A stretch of 64,000 nt of DNA from Granulicella paludicola (GTDB taxonomy: Bacteria; Acidobacteriota; Terriglobia; Terriglobales; Acidobacteriaceae), in contig NZ_JAGSYC010000025.1 in NCBI RefSeq assembly GCF_025685545.1, forward strand, positions 558,001-622,000, read 5' to 3'. Below are positions 1 to 9,070 of the stretch, in pieces (the stretch's first letter is position 1; each line of letters opens with the position of its first letter). Both the position numbers and the translations under genes were made by a program. A model generated the notes under the pieces. The model had not been told where the DNA came from. It saw nothing but the letters and a program-made list of their open reading frames with translations, and searched no databases.

Positions 1-2095
1 GGTTGTGCAGGCCGGGTTGTAAGCCGGGTCGAATCGCAGCGAGAGTCGCCGGAGTGAGTTGGATTTGCCAGCTGGCTGCGGTGGCGAAGGCAGCGTCTGT
101 TGGCGCGGAGGCCACAGTGCGGGGATGGCGACCGGGGATGGTGATGGAGGTAACGGGTGGCGCGGATTGAGGTTTACGGGTCTGTGTGAGGGTGAGGGCA
201 GAGGGGGTAGCGGGGACTTTGAGTTGCTGGTGACGAGGCACTAGGAGCGGGGGCAGGAAACTGGTGGCGAAGGAGCCGGGCTGGCTGGATTCGAGCCAGA
301 GGTCGGTGCCGTCGGCGAAGGCTTCGGCGGAGGTGAGGAGCAGGTGGTCGCCGTCGGATGCGTGGACGCGGACCGTTGATTCGGCTTGTTGCTGCGAGAG
401 GAGGTAGAGGTGTGTGCCGCCAGCGGAGTAGAAAGGCCTGAGAGATAGCTTAGGCGTGAGGCGTTTGGGATGGGCGTTTTCGCCGAGGACGAAGTTTGCG
501 GGGACGCCGGGGGTTTCGGTGAAGAAGTAGGCGTCGCCGGTGGTGGTGTGGGTGTGGGAGATGAGTTGCGCGGTGGCGGAGATGAGGTGGATGGGGCCGA
601 GGTCGAGGCCGAAGGGCCAGATGCCGTAGGCGCCTGCGGGGAGTGTGATGGGCTGCTCGGGGAGGCGGAGTTCCTGCGCGCCGAGCTTGATGGTGGTCTG
701 GAAGTCGGGGCGGGCCGGCATTGGCTGGGGGCCGCGGACGTGGTTGTTGAAGAAGAGGAAGCCGCTGTGGCCGTTGGAGCGAACGGCGGCGCGTGCGGGG
801 GCGAGGTCGGCGGGGCTTGCCGGCTCAAGGTTGGGAGCAACGACCGTCATGGGGGCGAGCTGGTCGCCGAAGCCGTTTAGGAAGAGGTTCATGAGGCGCA
901 GCTTGCCGAGCGAGGGGCGGGCATCGCCGGTTTCGCCGAGCGGGGCCTGGAAGTCGTAGCTCTTGATGGGGAGGTCGTTGGGGTAGTGGGTTGCCAGCGA
1001 TTCCTGCAGCGTCGTGAGTTTGCCGTCGGGGTTGATGCCGCCCTGGAACATGTAGCTGCCGTACAGGTTCGCGCCGGAGCCGAGGAGGACGGGCATCATC
1101 GCGGCGACGTCGTCTGCGGAGATGACGGGACGGCGATGATAGGTGTCCTCAATGCCGCCACCGACCTCGGCTGTGAGGAAAGGGAGATCGTAGGTGGCGG
1201 GTTGTGATGGGGTGTTGCCGGTGGCGCCGATGGCTCCCATGTTGGCGGAGACACGGGTGTGGAAGCGGAAGGCGTAGACCTCCTGCGGGGGTAGGTCGTG
1301 GAGGCTGTCGTCCCAGGGGGCGTCGGGATAGCCGCCGAAGACCTGCACGAACTCGCCGTGCGGGAAGACGGCGTTATCCCAGCCGGTGAGGGTGTAGAAG
1401 GGGACGTCCATGCCGTGCTGTTGGGCGAGGTGCTTCAGGGTGAGCAGGTGGTGCTCGCCTGCGCCGGGGCCACGCTGACTGTACTCGTTTTCGATCTGGA
1501 TGCCGACGATGGGGCCACCATCTTTGAAGTAGAGACCGTCGAGCTGGTGGGCGATCTGGGCGAAGAAGGTGTCGACGGCGGCGAGATAGATGGGGTCGTC
1601 GCGGCGGGTGTGGGGCGACTTGGCGAGAAGCCAGTCGGGCAGGCCACCGTTCCGGGCTTCGCCGTGTGCCCAGGGGCCAACGCGCACGATGACGGAGAGA
1701 TGATGGCGAGCGCAGGCCTGAATGAAGGCGCGGAGGTCGCGGTCGCCGGACCAATCCCACTGGCCTTCGATCTCTTCGTGATGAATCCAGAAGACGTAGG
1801 TGGAGACGATGTCGACGCCTGCGGACTTCATCTTCAGGAGTTGTTCGTCCCACTGCTCGCGGGGCACGCGGGAGAAGTGGAACTCGCCCATGACGGGGAG
1901 CCACGGTTTGCCGTCGCGGAGAAGATAGCGGTCGTTGAGACCGAGGGTGTGGCCTCCGGGGGCAGAGGCGAACTGCGGTGTGTAGGAGGCGGGAGCGGGT
2001 GGTCCTCCTGCGCGGGTCGCGTCGAAGACGAGCTGGTTCTGCGCGTGCAGCGTGGTCGCAAAAACGAACGGGAGCAAGAGGGCAGTCAGCTTCAT
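1..2095 (-). CDS. GH35-like beta-galactosidase, secreted, 3' end outside window
   Basis: Open for about 698 codons from ATG at 2095 to the left edge, so the C-terminus is missing. It begins with a signal peptide (MKLTALLLPFVFATTLHAQ). The first half carries GH35-type landmarks: GEFHFSRVPREQW, the strand GPWAHGEARNGGLPDWL, IQIENEYS (the Asn-Glu pair expected to hold the acid/base Glu) and TAEVGGG, where family members place the nucleophile Glu. These suggest hydrolysis of terminal beta-galactosides outside the cytoplasm. Its ATG overlaps the stop of the upstream acetylesterase (ATGA, 2092-2095), so the two are translationally coupled and probably act together on galactan-decorated pectin. The family call is firm. 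The exact substrate is inferred. Confidence 0.85.
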   Translation of the reverse strand, partial: MKLTALLLPFVFATTLHAQNQLVFDATRAGGPPAPASYTPQFASAPGGHTLGLNDRYLLRDGKPWLPVMGEFHFSRVPREQWDEQLLKMKSAGVDIVSTYVFWIHHEEIEGQWDWSGDRDLRAFIQACARHHLSVIVRVGPWAHGEARNGGLPDWLLAKSPHTRRDDPIYLAAVDTFFAQIAHQLDGLYFKDGGPIVGIQIENEYSQRGPGAGEHHLLTLKHLAQQHGMDVPFYTLTGWDNAVFPHGEFVQVFGGYPDAPWDDSLHDLPPQEVYAFRFHTRVSANMGAIGATGNTPSQPATYDLPFLTAEVGGGIEDTYHRRPVISADDVAAMMPVLLGSGANLYGSYMFQGGINPDGKLTTLQESLATHYPNDLPIKSYDFQAPLGETGDARPSLGKLRLMNLFLNGFGDQLAPMTVVAPNLEPASPADLAPARAAVRSNGHSGFLFFNNHVRGPQPMPARPDFQTTIKLGAQELRLPEQPITLPAGAYGIWPFGLDLGPIHLISATAQLISHTHTTTGDAYFFTETPGVPANFVLGENAHPKRLTPKLSLRPFYSAGGTHLYLLSQQQAESTVRVHASDGDHLLLTSAEAFADGTDLWLESSQPGSFATSFLPPLLVPRHQQLKVPATPSALTLTQTRKPQSAPPVTSITIPGRHPRTVASAPTDAAFATAASWQIQLTPATLAAIRPGLQPGLHN

Positions 2096-2922
2096 TTGAG
2101 GTAGGCGACGAGGGGAGAGTGTGCGTTGCGGAGGGCCTGCGCGACGGATTCGGCGTTCATCTGCGCGCCTTCGGCGCTGGTGTGGGTGTGGTCCTTGGGA
2201 AAGAGCAAGGCAGTTTTTTCGGGGCCGAGGGCCTGGAACTTGTCGGCGGCGATGGGGGCCATGTCGATGAAGAGGACATGCTCCTGCTGGGCGATCTGCT
2301 GGATGAAGGCGTTGTAGCCCATGTCGCGCTCGATTTGCGGAGTGCCGTTGGCGTCGGGCTTCCAGATGTTGCGGACGGTGAGCGAGAGCACGGCGGGGGT
2401 GACGCCCTTGGCTTTGGCTTCATCGATCATCTTGCGCATGTACCAGCCGTAGGTGTGGACGGTTTCCGTGGTTCCCGCGAGGGGGCCGGTGGTTTGCGGC
2501 ACGTCCTGGGTCTCGTCGCCGATGCCTTTGAGGTCGCCGCGGGGCTTGGCTCCGCCGAGATCGCCGCCGTCGTTGTGGCCCATCTGGAGGAGGAGGTAGT
2601 CGCCGGGTTTTATCTCGGCGAGGACGCTCTTCCAGTGACCTTCGTTGATGTACGTACGGGAGCTGCGGCCGGCGATGGCGCGGTTCGCGACGTTGATGCG
2701 GGAGGTGTCGAAGAGGGGAGCGAAGTGGTCGCCCCAGCCGAGGTCGGCGTTGTTGCGGGCGGTGGAGTCGCCGACGATGAAGACGGTGGGTAGCGCGGGG
2801 TTGAGGGCGGCGTCTGTGTGGACGGCGGTCTGCTCGGGGGTGATGGGGGCACCAGGCTGCTGGGCGACGGGGGTGAGGGCGGGAGCCAAAAACAATGTGG
2901 CTATTGAAATCAGGCGACGCAT
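2092..2922 (-). CDS. Rhamnogalacturonan acetylesterase-like SGNH/GDSL hydrolase
   Basis: 276 aa counted from ATG 2922. The open frame extends further upstream, but 2922 is preceded by AGAGGAG and gives a signal peptide (MRRLISIATLFLAPALTPVA). SGNH blocks are visible: FIVGDSTARN (nucleophile Ser), the block III Asn in QMGHNDGG, and DHTHTS near the C-terminus supplying the Asp-x-x-His pair. The pattern matches CE12 rhamnogalacturonan acetylesterases, which remove acetyl groups from rhamnogalacturonan I. The gene overlaps the downstream beta-galactosidase by 4 nt and is divergent from the M28 peptidase, with a shared 64-nt upstream gap. Confidence 0.85.
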   Translation of the reverse strand: MRRLISIATLFLAPALTPVAQQPGAPITPEQTAVHTDAALNPALPTVFIVGDSTARNNADLGWGDHFAPLFDTSRINVANRAIAGRSSRTYINEGHWKSVLAEIKPGDYLLLQMGHNDGGDLGGAKPRGDLKGIGDETQDVPQTTGPLAGTTETVHTYGWYMRKMIDEAKAKGVTPAVLSLTVRNIWKPDANGTPQIERDMGYNAFIQQIAQQEHVLFIDMAPIAADKFQALGPEKTALLFPKDHTHTSAEGAQMNAESVAQALRNAHSPLVAYLK

Positions 2923-2986
2923 GGGAGCTAGCGTACTCCTCTGAAGGTAGGATGTGGGAGTGAATTCTTGTAAGCGGAGGCAGTGC

Positions 2987-4381
2987 ATGCGGTTGGTTCG
3001 TTCGATGGTGTGGGTGGCGTTTGCGGGGTCGATGGCGTTGGGCGCGGTGGCGCAGCAGACGGGCTGGGTGGTGAAACCGGAGTGGGTGCGGGCGCATGAG
3101 GAGTTTCTGGCGAGCGATGTGATGCAGGGGCGCGGGAGCGCGACGCGCGATGAGGAGATTACGGCGACGTACGTGGCGAGCGAGTTCATGGCGTACGGGC
3201 TGAAGATGGTGCCGGGGATGAGTGGGTATCTGCAGGGTGCGGAGATCGTTGCGCCAATGCTGGATGGCCATGCTACGGTGTCGGCAGGTGGTGTGACGTT
3301 ACAGGAGGGCAAGGATTTTGATCTACTGAACTCGCCAGGGAAGATGGCGGAGGGCAAGCTGCTGCTTGTAGCGGTGGGGGATATCGCGGCGGCGAAGGTG
3401 GAGCGTGGAGCGGCGGTGCTCGTGACCGGAGTTGCCGATGTGGATGCGGCGCTTAATGCCTACGGAGGGCTCCGCCGCAAGGGTGCTGCGGTGGTGCTGC
3501 TGGTGCAGGCGCCGGGGACCGAGAACCTGCTGGGCATGCTGGGCGGAACCACGCGCACTCCGATTCGGCTGGCGGATGACCCCGCGCCGCTGGCACGACC
3601 GACGTTCGTGCTCGTCCACGCCGATGCGGCGGCAAAGCTGACCGACGGAAGCACGGTGAGTGTCGCCGTGAAGTTGCTTCCCGACGCGAAGCCGCGCAGG
3701 ACGTTCAATGCGATTGGATATCTGCAAGGGACGGATGCGAACTCCGGGACGATTCTGCTGACGGCGCATCTAGACCATCTGGGCGTGGGGCGTCCGGTGA
3801 ATGGGGATGCGATCTACAACGGAGCGAATGACGATGCTGCGGGTACGACGGCTGTGCTGGAGCTGGCGCATGCTCTGGCGGCGGGGCCGAAGCTGAAGCG
3901 GAGCGTGCTGTTCGTCTGCTATGGCAGCGAAGAGGCGGGCGAGTTGGGGTCGACGTACTTTGGAAAGCACTCGCCGGTGCCGTTGAAGGACCTGGTGACG
4001 AACCTGGAGTTCGAGATGATCGGCAACCAGGACCCCAAGATGCCGAAGGGTGTGCTGCTGCTGACGGGATGGGAGCGGAGCAATCTTGGGCCGACGCTGA
4101 AGGCGCATGGCGCGCTGCTGGGGCCTGATCCGTATCCGGAGGAGCACTTCTTCGAGCGCAGCGATAACTATGCGCTGGCGTTGCAGGGAGTGGTGGCGCA
4201 TACGGCTGCGGGCTGGGGCACGCCGCCGACCTATCATCAGCCGAGCGACGACCTGGCGCATCTGGATGTGCCGTTCATGACGTCGGCGATTCAGAGCCTG
4301 GTGGAGCCCGTGCGGTGGCTTGCGGACAGCGACTTCAAGCCGGAGTGGGTGGCTGGGGGAAGACCTAAAGGTAGGGAGTAG
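2987..4381 (+). CDS. Secreted M28-family metallopeptidase with PA-like insert
   Basis: 464 aa from ATG 2987. A GTG at 2954 is also in frame, but AAGCGGAGG lies six bases before 2987 and a signal peptide starts there (MRLVRSMVWVAFAG, then GAVAQQ). The middle section (about residues 100-220) looks like a protease-associated insert. The C-terminal half has the zinc-peptidase pattern: LTAHLDHLG (His, Asp), YNGANDDAAGT, SEEAGELGS (catalytic Glu pair), and a final His near TYHQPSDD. M28 enzymes are aminopeptidases or carboxypeptidases; specificity cannot be read here. Secreted peptide scavenging is the likely role. Confidence 0.87.
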   Translation: MRLVRSMVWVAFAGSMALGAVAQQTGWVVKPEWVRAHEEFLASDVMQGRGSATRDEEITATYVASEFMAYGLKMVPGMSGYLQGAEIVAPMLDGHATVSAGGVTLQEGKDFDLLNSPGKMAEGKLLLVAVGDIAAAKVERGAAVLVTGVADVDAALNAYGGLRRKGAAVVLLVQAPGTENLLGMLGGTTRTPIRLADDPAPLARPTFVLVHADAAAKLTDGSTVSVAVKLLPDAKPRRTFNAIGYLQGTDANSGTILLTAHLDHLGVGRPVNGDAIYNGANDDAAGTTAVLELAHALAAGPKLKRSVLFVCYGSEEAGELGSTYFGKHSPVPLKDLVTNLEFEMIGNQDPKMPKGVLLLTGWERSNLGPTLKAHGALLGPDPYPEEHFFERSDNYALALQGVVAHTAAGWGTPPTYHQPSDDLAHLDVPFMTSAIQSLVEPVRWLADSDFKPEWVAGGRPKGRE

Positions 4382-4450
4382 GGAATAGGGAGCAGGGAAT
4401 AGTGAGCAGGAAGTCGGGATAGATGAGTCGTTCCGGTACGAGCAAGCAGC

Positions 4451-4477
4451 AGGTCCTTCGCTTCGCTCAGGATGACA
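4451..4477. repeat. REP-like intergenic element (CHPERSEGP type)
   Basis: The 203-nt space 4382-4584 holds no gene. It starts with imperfect iterations of AGGGAATAGGGAGC (about 4376-4412). It then contains AGGTCCTTCGCTTCGCTCAG followed by GATGACA, a short palindrome-bearing element. Read on the minus strand it gives CHPERSEGP, a peptide string that recurs in spurious ORFs of many bacterial genomes. It is a dispersed non-coding repeat, not a protein. No promoter for the next gene stands out. Confidence 0.6.
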
Positions 4478-4584
4478 AGTCAAAACACCAACGATGTTAG
4501 AAATCTGCTTCAGGAGAGACGCAAGATCGATCGTGTGTAGGATAGGCTGCAAGCTCTGGCTCAATTGAATAGCAAGGGAGGCTT

Positions 4585-5910
4585 ATGCCTGCACCGGTTA
4601 CCGATGTTGCGGATGATCCTGTTCTGGAAAGTGCCCTGCGCAAAGCTTGGTGGCGGCTGATTCCGCTGCTGGCTGTGTGCTACCTGGTGGCCTATATGGA
4701 CCGGGCGAACATCAGCTTTGCGGCGGATACGATGAGCCGCGATCTGCACTTTACGCCGAAGGTGTATGGGCTGGGCGCGGGGCTATTCTTTGTGAGCTAT
4801 GCGGCATGCGAGATTCCTTCGAACCGACTGCTGCTGAGGTTTGGGGCGCGGCGGTGGCTGGCGCGCATTATGCTGACGTGGGGCGTGGTGGCGATGGCGA
4901 TGATGTTTACGCGCTCGACGCGCAGCTTTTATGGATTGCGTCTGCTTTTGGGGGTGGCGGAGGCGGGGTACTTCCCGGGGGCGATTTACTTTCTGTCGCA
5001 GTGGTTTCCGCGCAGATTGAGGGCGCGGGCGCTGAGCTTGTTTTATATAGGGTTTCCGCTGAGCAGCGCGATTATGGGAGCGCTAGCGGGGGCTTTGCTG
5101 GGGCTCGATGGAAAGCTTGGGCTGCGTGGCTGGCAGTGGATCTTCCTGGTGGAGGCTCTGCCTGCGGTGTTGCTGTCGGGGGTGATGCTGTGGGGATTGC
5201 CGGATAATCCTTCTGCGGCGAAGTGGCTCAGTGCGGAAGAGCGTGAGGCGCTGGTGGCAGAGGTGAAGCAGGACGATGGCGGGGCGTCGGAGCACCATGC
5301 GGGGAGCCTCGGTGTGGTGCTGCGAAGTGTGCGGGTGTGGACGGTAGCGGTGTTCTACTTCTGCGGGCTGGGCACGCTGTATGCGCTGACGTTCTCATTG
5401 CCGACGGTGCTAGGGCAGAGCCTTGGGTGGGATGCCGGGCGGGTTGGATACTTGATCGGCGGGCTGGGGGTTTTGGGAGCGGTGGCGATGTTGGGGAATG
5501 CGTGGCTGTCGGACCGAAGCGGCAAGCGCGGACCGTACATCATTGCGTGTGCGTGGTTGATGGCAATTGGTGCTGTGATTACGGGGACGCATCTTGCGGG
5601 GTGGCAGGGCGTGGCAGGGGTGCTGCTGATGATGCTGAGCTACTACGCCATGCAGGGGCCGCTGCTGGGGGTGCTGACGACGCTGCTGCCGGGTGAGGCC
5701 TCGGCGGTGGCGATTGCGTTTGTGAATATGTGCGGGATTGCGGGCGGGTTTGTGGGGCCGTATTGGATGGGGTGGATGCGCGAGGCGAGCGGAGGCTATG
5801 CTGTAGGCATCGGTGCGCTGGTGGTGCCATGTTGTGTGGCGGCTGCCTGCATGTGGGCGGCGACTCGGAAGAGTGCTTCAGTGACTGTGGCAAGGGAGAG
5901 TTTGGGATGA
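4585..5910 (+). CDS. MFS transporter, anion:cation symporter (ACS) type
   Basis: 441 aa with about twelve hydrophobic segments. The start follows AAGGGAGG (4571-4578). The N-terminus AWWRLIPLLAVCYLVAYMDR and the following NISFA pattern are typical of the ACS family, whose members import organic anions such as hexuronates, tartrate, phthalate or 4-hydroxyphenylacetate. The conserved loop RFGARRW lies between helices 2 and 3. The stop overlaps the ATG of the downstream dipeptidase (ATGA), so the two are co-translated and the substrate may be a peptide-like or acyl-amino-acid compound. That substrate idea is inference. Confidence 0.87.
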   Translation: MPAPVTDVADDPVLESALRKAWWRLIPLLAVCYLVAYMDRANISFAADTMSRDLHFTPKVYGLGAGLFFVSYAACEIPSNRLLLRFGARRWLARIMLTWGVVAMAMMFTRSTRSFYGLRLLLGVAEAGYFPGAIYFLSQWFPRRLRARALSLFYIGFPLSSAIMGALAGALLGLDGKLGLRGWQWIFLVEALPAVLLSGVMLWGLPDNPSAAKWLSAEEREALVAEVKQDDGGASEHHAGSLGVVLRSVRVWTVAVFYFCGLGTLYALTFSLPTVLGQSLGWDAGRVGYLIGGLGVLGAVAMLGNAWLSDRSGKRGPYIIACAWLMAIGAVITGTHLAGWQGVAGVLLMMLSYYAMQGPLLGVLTTLLPGEASAVAIAFVNMCGIAGGFVGPYWMGWMREASGGYAVGIGALVVPCCVAAACMWAATRKSASVTVARESLG

Positions 5911-7310
5911 GCAGTGCAGTTGAGTTTGCTAAGGCCAATGGTGGGCGGTTTGTGGATGAGTTGAAGGACCTGCTGCGGATTCCGTCGGTGTCGACGGCTC
6001 CTGAGCATGTTGAGGATGTGCGCAAGGCTGCGGAGTTTGTGGCGAGTGGGCTGCGGGCTGCCGGGCTTGAGGGGGTGCGGCTGATCGAGACGTCGACGGA
6101 GCCTTCAGCCGCGAAGCAGGGACGCAAAGGACATCCGCTGGTGTATGCGGAGTGGTTGCATGCAGAAGGCAAGCCTACTGTGTTGCTCTATGGGCACTAT
6201 GACGTGCAGCCCGCGGAGCCGCTGGATGAGTGGAAGTCGCCACCGTTTGAGCCGACCGAGCGCGATGGCAACATCTATGCGCGTGGCGCGGTGGATGACA
6301 AGGGGCAGATGTGGATGCATGTGAAGGCGCTGGAGTCTCTGTTGAAGACAGAGGGCAAGCTGCCGGTGAATGTGCGTGTGATTGTCGAGGGAGAGGAAGA
6401 GGTTGGCGGTGAGGGCATCGCGGCGTTTGTGCGCGAGCATGGCGACCAGTTGAAGGCCGATGCGGCGTTGGTGTCGGATACAGAAATGTTCGCGCCGGAG
6501 CTGCCGACGTTATGTGTCGGGCTGCGCGGGATGATCTATACCGAGCTTGAGGTGCGTGGTGCTGCGACCGATCTGCATAGCGGTATGTATGGCGGCGCTG
6601 CTCCGAATCCGTTTGTGGCGCTGGCGCAGATCATTGCCAAGCTGAAGGATGAGGATGGGCATGTATCGATTCCGGATTTCTATGACGGGATTGAGGAGCC
6701 GACGGCTGACGAACTGAAGGCGTGGAAGTCGCTGCCGTTCGATGAAGAGCACTATCGAAAGACCGAGGTGGGTTCAACGGAGCTGACGGGTGAGCCGGAG
6801 TTCAGCGTGCTGGAGCGGACGTGGTCGCGGCCAACGATGGATGTGCATGGGATGCCGGGCGGGTTTGTCGGTGCGGGAGCGAAGACGGTGATTCCGGCGA
6901 AGGCGCTGGCGAAGATCAGCTTCCGACTGGTGCCGGGGATGAAGCCGGAGGCGACGTTTGAGAAGTACAAGAAGTATGTGGAGTCGATTGTGCCGAAAGG
7001 CGTGACGGCCGAGGTGCGGATGATTCACTCGGGCGAGCCGATCGTGGTGAGTACGGACAATGAGTTCATTGCGGCTGCGAAGGCGGCGATGGGCGAGGTC
7101 TTTGGCAAAGAGACGGTGTTCGTGCGGGGCGGTGGATCGATTCCGATCGTGGGGGACTTTGTGCGCGAGCTGGGGATTCCAACGGTGATGATGGGCTTTG
7201 GACTGCCGGATGATAACCTTCATGCGCCGAACGAGAAGTTTCATCTGGCGAACTTTCATCGCGGGATCGAGTCGATCATTCTGTTTCTGGATAAGGTCGG
7301 CGCGGCGTAG
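5907..7310 (+). CDS. M20-family dipeptidase
   Basis: 467 aa from ATG 5907, which overlaps the MFS stop. Longer in-frame extension upstream lies inside the transporter and is not real. Metal-binding landmarks of the M20 dipeptidase/carnosinase branch are present: LLYGHYDVQPAEP (His, Asp), ARGAVDDKGQ, EGEEEVGG (catalytic Glu and metal Glu), VSDTEM, RGGGSIPI and the last His in DDNLHAPNEK. The dimerisation domain lies at about residues 210-370. The enzyme should be a cytoplasmic zinc dipeptidase acting on peptides, possibly those imported by the coupled MFS protein. Confidence 0.9.
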   Translation: MSSAVEFAKANGGRFVDELKDLLRIPSVSTAPEHVEDVRKAAEFVASGLRAAGLEGVRLIETSTEPSAAKQGRKGHPLVYAEWLHAEGKPTVLLYGHYDVQPAEPLDEWKSPPFEPTERDGNIYARGAVDDKGQMWMHVKALESLLKTEGKLPVNVRVIVEGEEEVGGEGIAAFVREHGDQLKADAALVSDTEMFAPELPTLCVGLRGMIYTELEVRGAATDLHSGMYGGAAPNPFVALAQIIAKLKDEDGHVSIPDFYDGIEEPTADELKAWKSLPFDEEHYRKTEVGSTELTGEPEFSVLERTWSRPTMDVHGMPGGFVGAGAKTVIPAKALAKISFRLVPGMKPEATFEKYKKYVESIVPKGVTAEVRMIHSGEPIVVSTDNEFIAAAKAAMGEVFGKETVFVRGGGSIPIVGDFVRELGIPTVMMGFGLPDDNLHAPNEKFHLANFHRGIESIILFLDKVGAA

Positions 7311-7321
7311 CGGGAGCAGAG

Positions 7322-7918
7322 TTGAGCGAGCGTTCTCAGGTACAGGGCTTTGTGCTGGCAGGTGGCAAAAGTTCGCGGATGGGAAGCGATAAGGCGCTGC
7401 TGTCGTTCCGCGCGCGACCGATGGTGGAGATTGCGCTGGCGACGCTATGTACGGTAAGTGACAAAGTGGCGATCAGCGGCAATCGTGAGGATCTTGCGGC
7501 GTGGGGAGAGATAGTACCGGAGCGGCGAGCGGGGGAGGGTCCGGCGGCGGGGATTGAGGCGGCGCTGGAGTGCTCGGAGAGACCGTGGGTGCTGATGCTG
7601 CCGGTGGATGTGCCGATGATGTCTGCGGAACTACTGAGGAAGTGGATGGCTTTCGTTCTGGGCCGCGAGGGTGTTCGCGCGAGTTATATGGAGTGTTCCG
7701 GGGAGTGGCATCCGGCTCTATGTCTGGTGCATCGGGATTGTTTGTCCCTGTTCCGAGAGGCTTTGGATGGCGGGGACCGGAAGTTGACGAGAATATTCAA
7801 AGGATTTGGGGAGAAGCTGCTGGTGGTGGACGCAGAGGGGCTGATGCCGGGAGCTGTGAGATATTTTGCCAACGTGAATACGCCTGAGGAGCTAGCAGCG
7901 GCGGAGGCTGCCGAGTAG
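7322..7918 (+). CDS. mobA: Molybdenum cofactor guanylyltransferase MobA
   Basis: 198 aa from a TTG start (7322) preceded by GGGAG. The N-terminal nucleotide-binding loop LAGGKSSRMGSDKALL and the PVDVPMM metal site are the MobA signature; NVNTPEE closes the protein. MobA attaches GMP to molybdopterin, making the bis-MGD cofactor. The same chromosome section encodes MsrP, but MsrP uses plain Mo-molybdopterin, so MobA must serve another molybdoenzyme elsewhere. It sits 11 nt after the dipeptidase in the same direction. Confidence 0.88.
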   Translation: MSERSQVQGFVLAGGKSSRMGSDKALLSFRARPMVEIALATLCTVSDKVAISGNREDLAAWGEIVPERRAGEGPAAGIEAALECSERPWVLMLPVDVPMMSAELLRKWMAFVLGREGVRASYMECSGEWHPALCLVHRDCLSLFREALDGGDRKLTRIFKGFGEKLLVVDAEGLMPGAVRYFANVNTPEELAAAEAAE

Positions 7919-7927
7919 GTGCGGTGG

Positions 7928-8941
7928 ATGACATACTTAGATATGGCCGAGCCAGAGAGCAATGAACTCAAAGACCGGGGGAAAGATTTGCCCGGGATCA
8001 AGACGGACGGGGCCAACGAAGAACTAACTGCAGATGTCTCCGCAGACATTGCTCCAGCGGTGGAGGACTTCCTTCAAGAGGGAGTGATGGCGAACTTCGA
8101 GCCTGAGACGGTGGAAGATGGCGCTAAGGGGCGGGTGGCAGAAGAGACGCTGCCGTACATCTCGTTTGAACATGTGTCGAAGTCGTTTGGTGACTTTGTG
8201 GTGTTGAAGGATGTGAGCTTCTTTGTGAATCCGGGCGAAACGCTGTGCATTCTGGGGCGCAGCGGCGTGGGTAAGTCAGTGTCGCTACAGATTTTGATGG
8301 GATTTTTGAAGCCGGACAGTGGCACGGTGCGGGTAGCCGGGCAGGACATTGCAGGGCTGAGCGAGCGAGAGATGCAGCAGGTGCGCCGCAAGGTGACGAT
8401 GGTGTTTCAGAATGGCGCCCTGTTCGATTCGATTACGGTGGGTGAGAATGTTGCGTTTCCTCTGCGGGAGCGCGGCAACATGGAAGAAGACCAGATACTG
8501 ACGGTGGTAAAGGGGTTGCTGGAGATGGTTGGCGTAGCGGGGATGGAGAATGCGCTGCCTTCAGACCTTTCGACCGGAATGAAGCGATCAGTAGCGATCG
8601 CGCGGGCACTGGCAGCCCAGCCGGCGGCGGTGCTGTATGACGAGCCGACGACGATGGTCGACCCGCTGATGGCACACCTTCTAGGCGACCTGATCCAGCG
8701 TTTGAAGGCGCAATTGCATCTCACCAGTATTGTAGTTACCCACGACATGCGTTTTGCCGAGAAACTGGCTGACCGTGTGGTGTTCCTGCATGAAGGCACA
8801 GCGCGATTCTTCGGGACCACGGAGGAGATGAGAGCGACGCAGGACCCAGTGCTGCATGAGTTTCTCGCACTAGACGAACTCATTTTGCCTGGGACCGTTT
8901 TGGATAGGGGGCAAGCGGGCGGATCGGCGTTTCGTCGCTGA
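7928..8941 (+). CDS. MlaF-type ABC transporter ATPase
   Basis: 337 aa from ATG 7928; GTG 7919 and ATG 7943 are alternatives. After about 75 residues of acidic, low-complexity leader, a full ATPase domain follows: Walker A GRSGVGKS, Q-loop MVFQNGALFDS, signature LSTGMKRSVAIARAL, Walker B VLYDEPTT and switch VVTHDM. The degenerate signature (STGMKRS instead of SGGQ) and the C-terminal segment EFLALDE point to the MlaF/Ttg2A branch, which energises phospholipid movement between the membranes. No MlaE permease or MlaD MCE protein is adjacent in the window. Confidence 0.85.
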   Translation: MTYLDMAEPESNELKDRGKDLPGIKTDGANEELTADVSADIAPAVEDFLQEGVMANFEPETVEDGAKGRVAEETLPYISFEHVSKSFGDFVVLKDVSFFVNPGETLCILGRSGVGKSVSLQILMGFLKPDSGTVRVAGQDIAGLSEREMQQVRRKVTMVFQNGALFDSITVGENVAFPLRERGNMEEDQILTVVKGLLEMVGVAGMENALPSDLSTGMKRSVAIARALAAQPAAVLYDEPTTMVDPLMAHLLGDLIQRLKAQLHLTSIVVTHDMRFAEKLADRVVFLHEGTARFFGTTEEMRATQDPVLHEFLALDELILPGTVLDRGQAGGSAFRR

Positions 8942-9070
8942 GTTTCGGTCACGGTTCGCAGGACCTACTCAGTCTGGTTATAGAATGGTCGAGCTAGTAG
9001 TTGCGCCGACTGTACTCTTTACCGCGACCTCGTACGTTTGGAAGACGGTGTTTTGCTCTCGAGATTGGCC

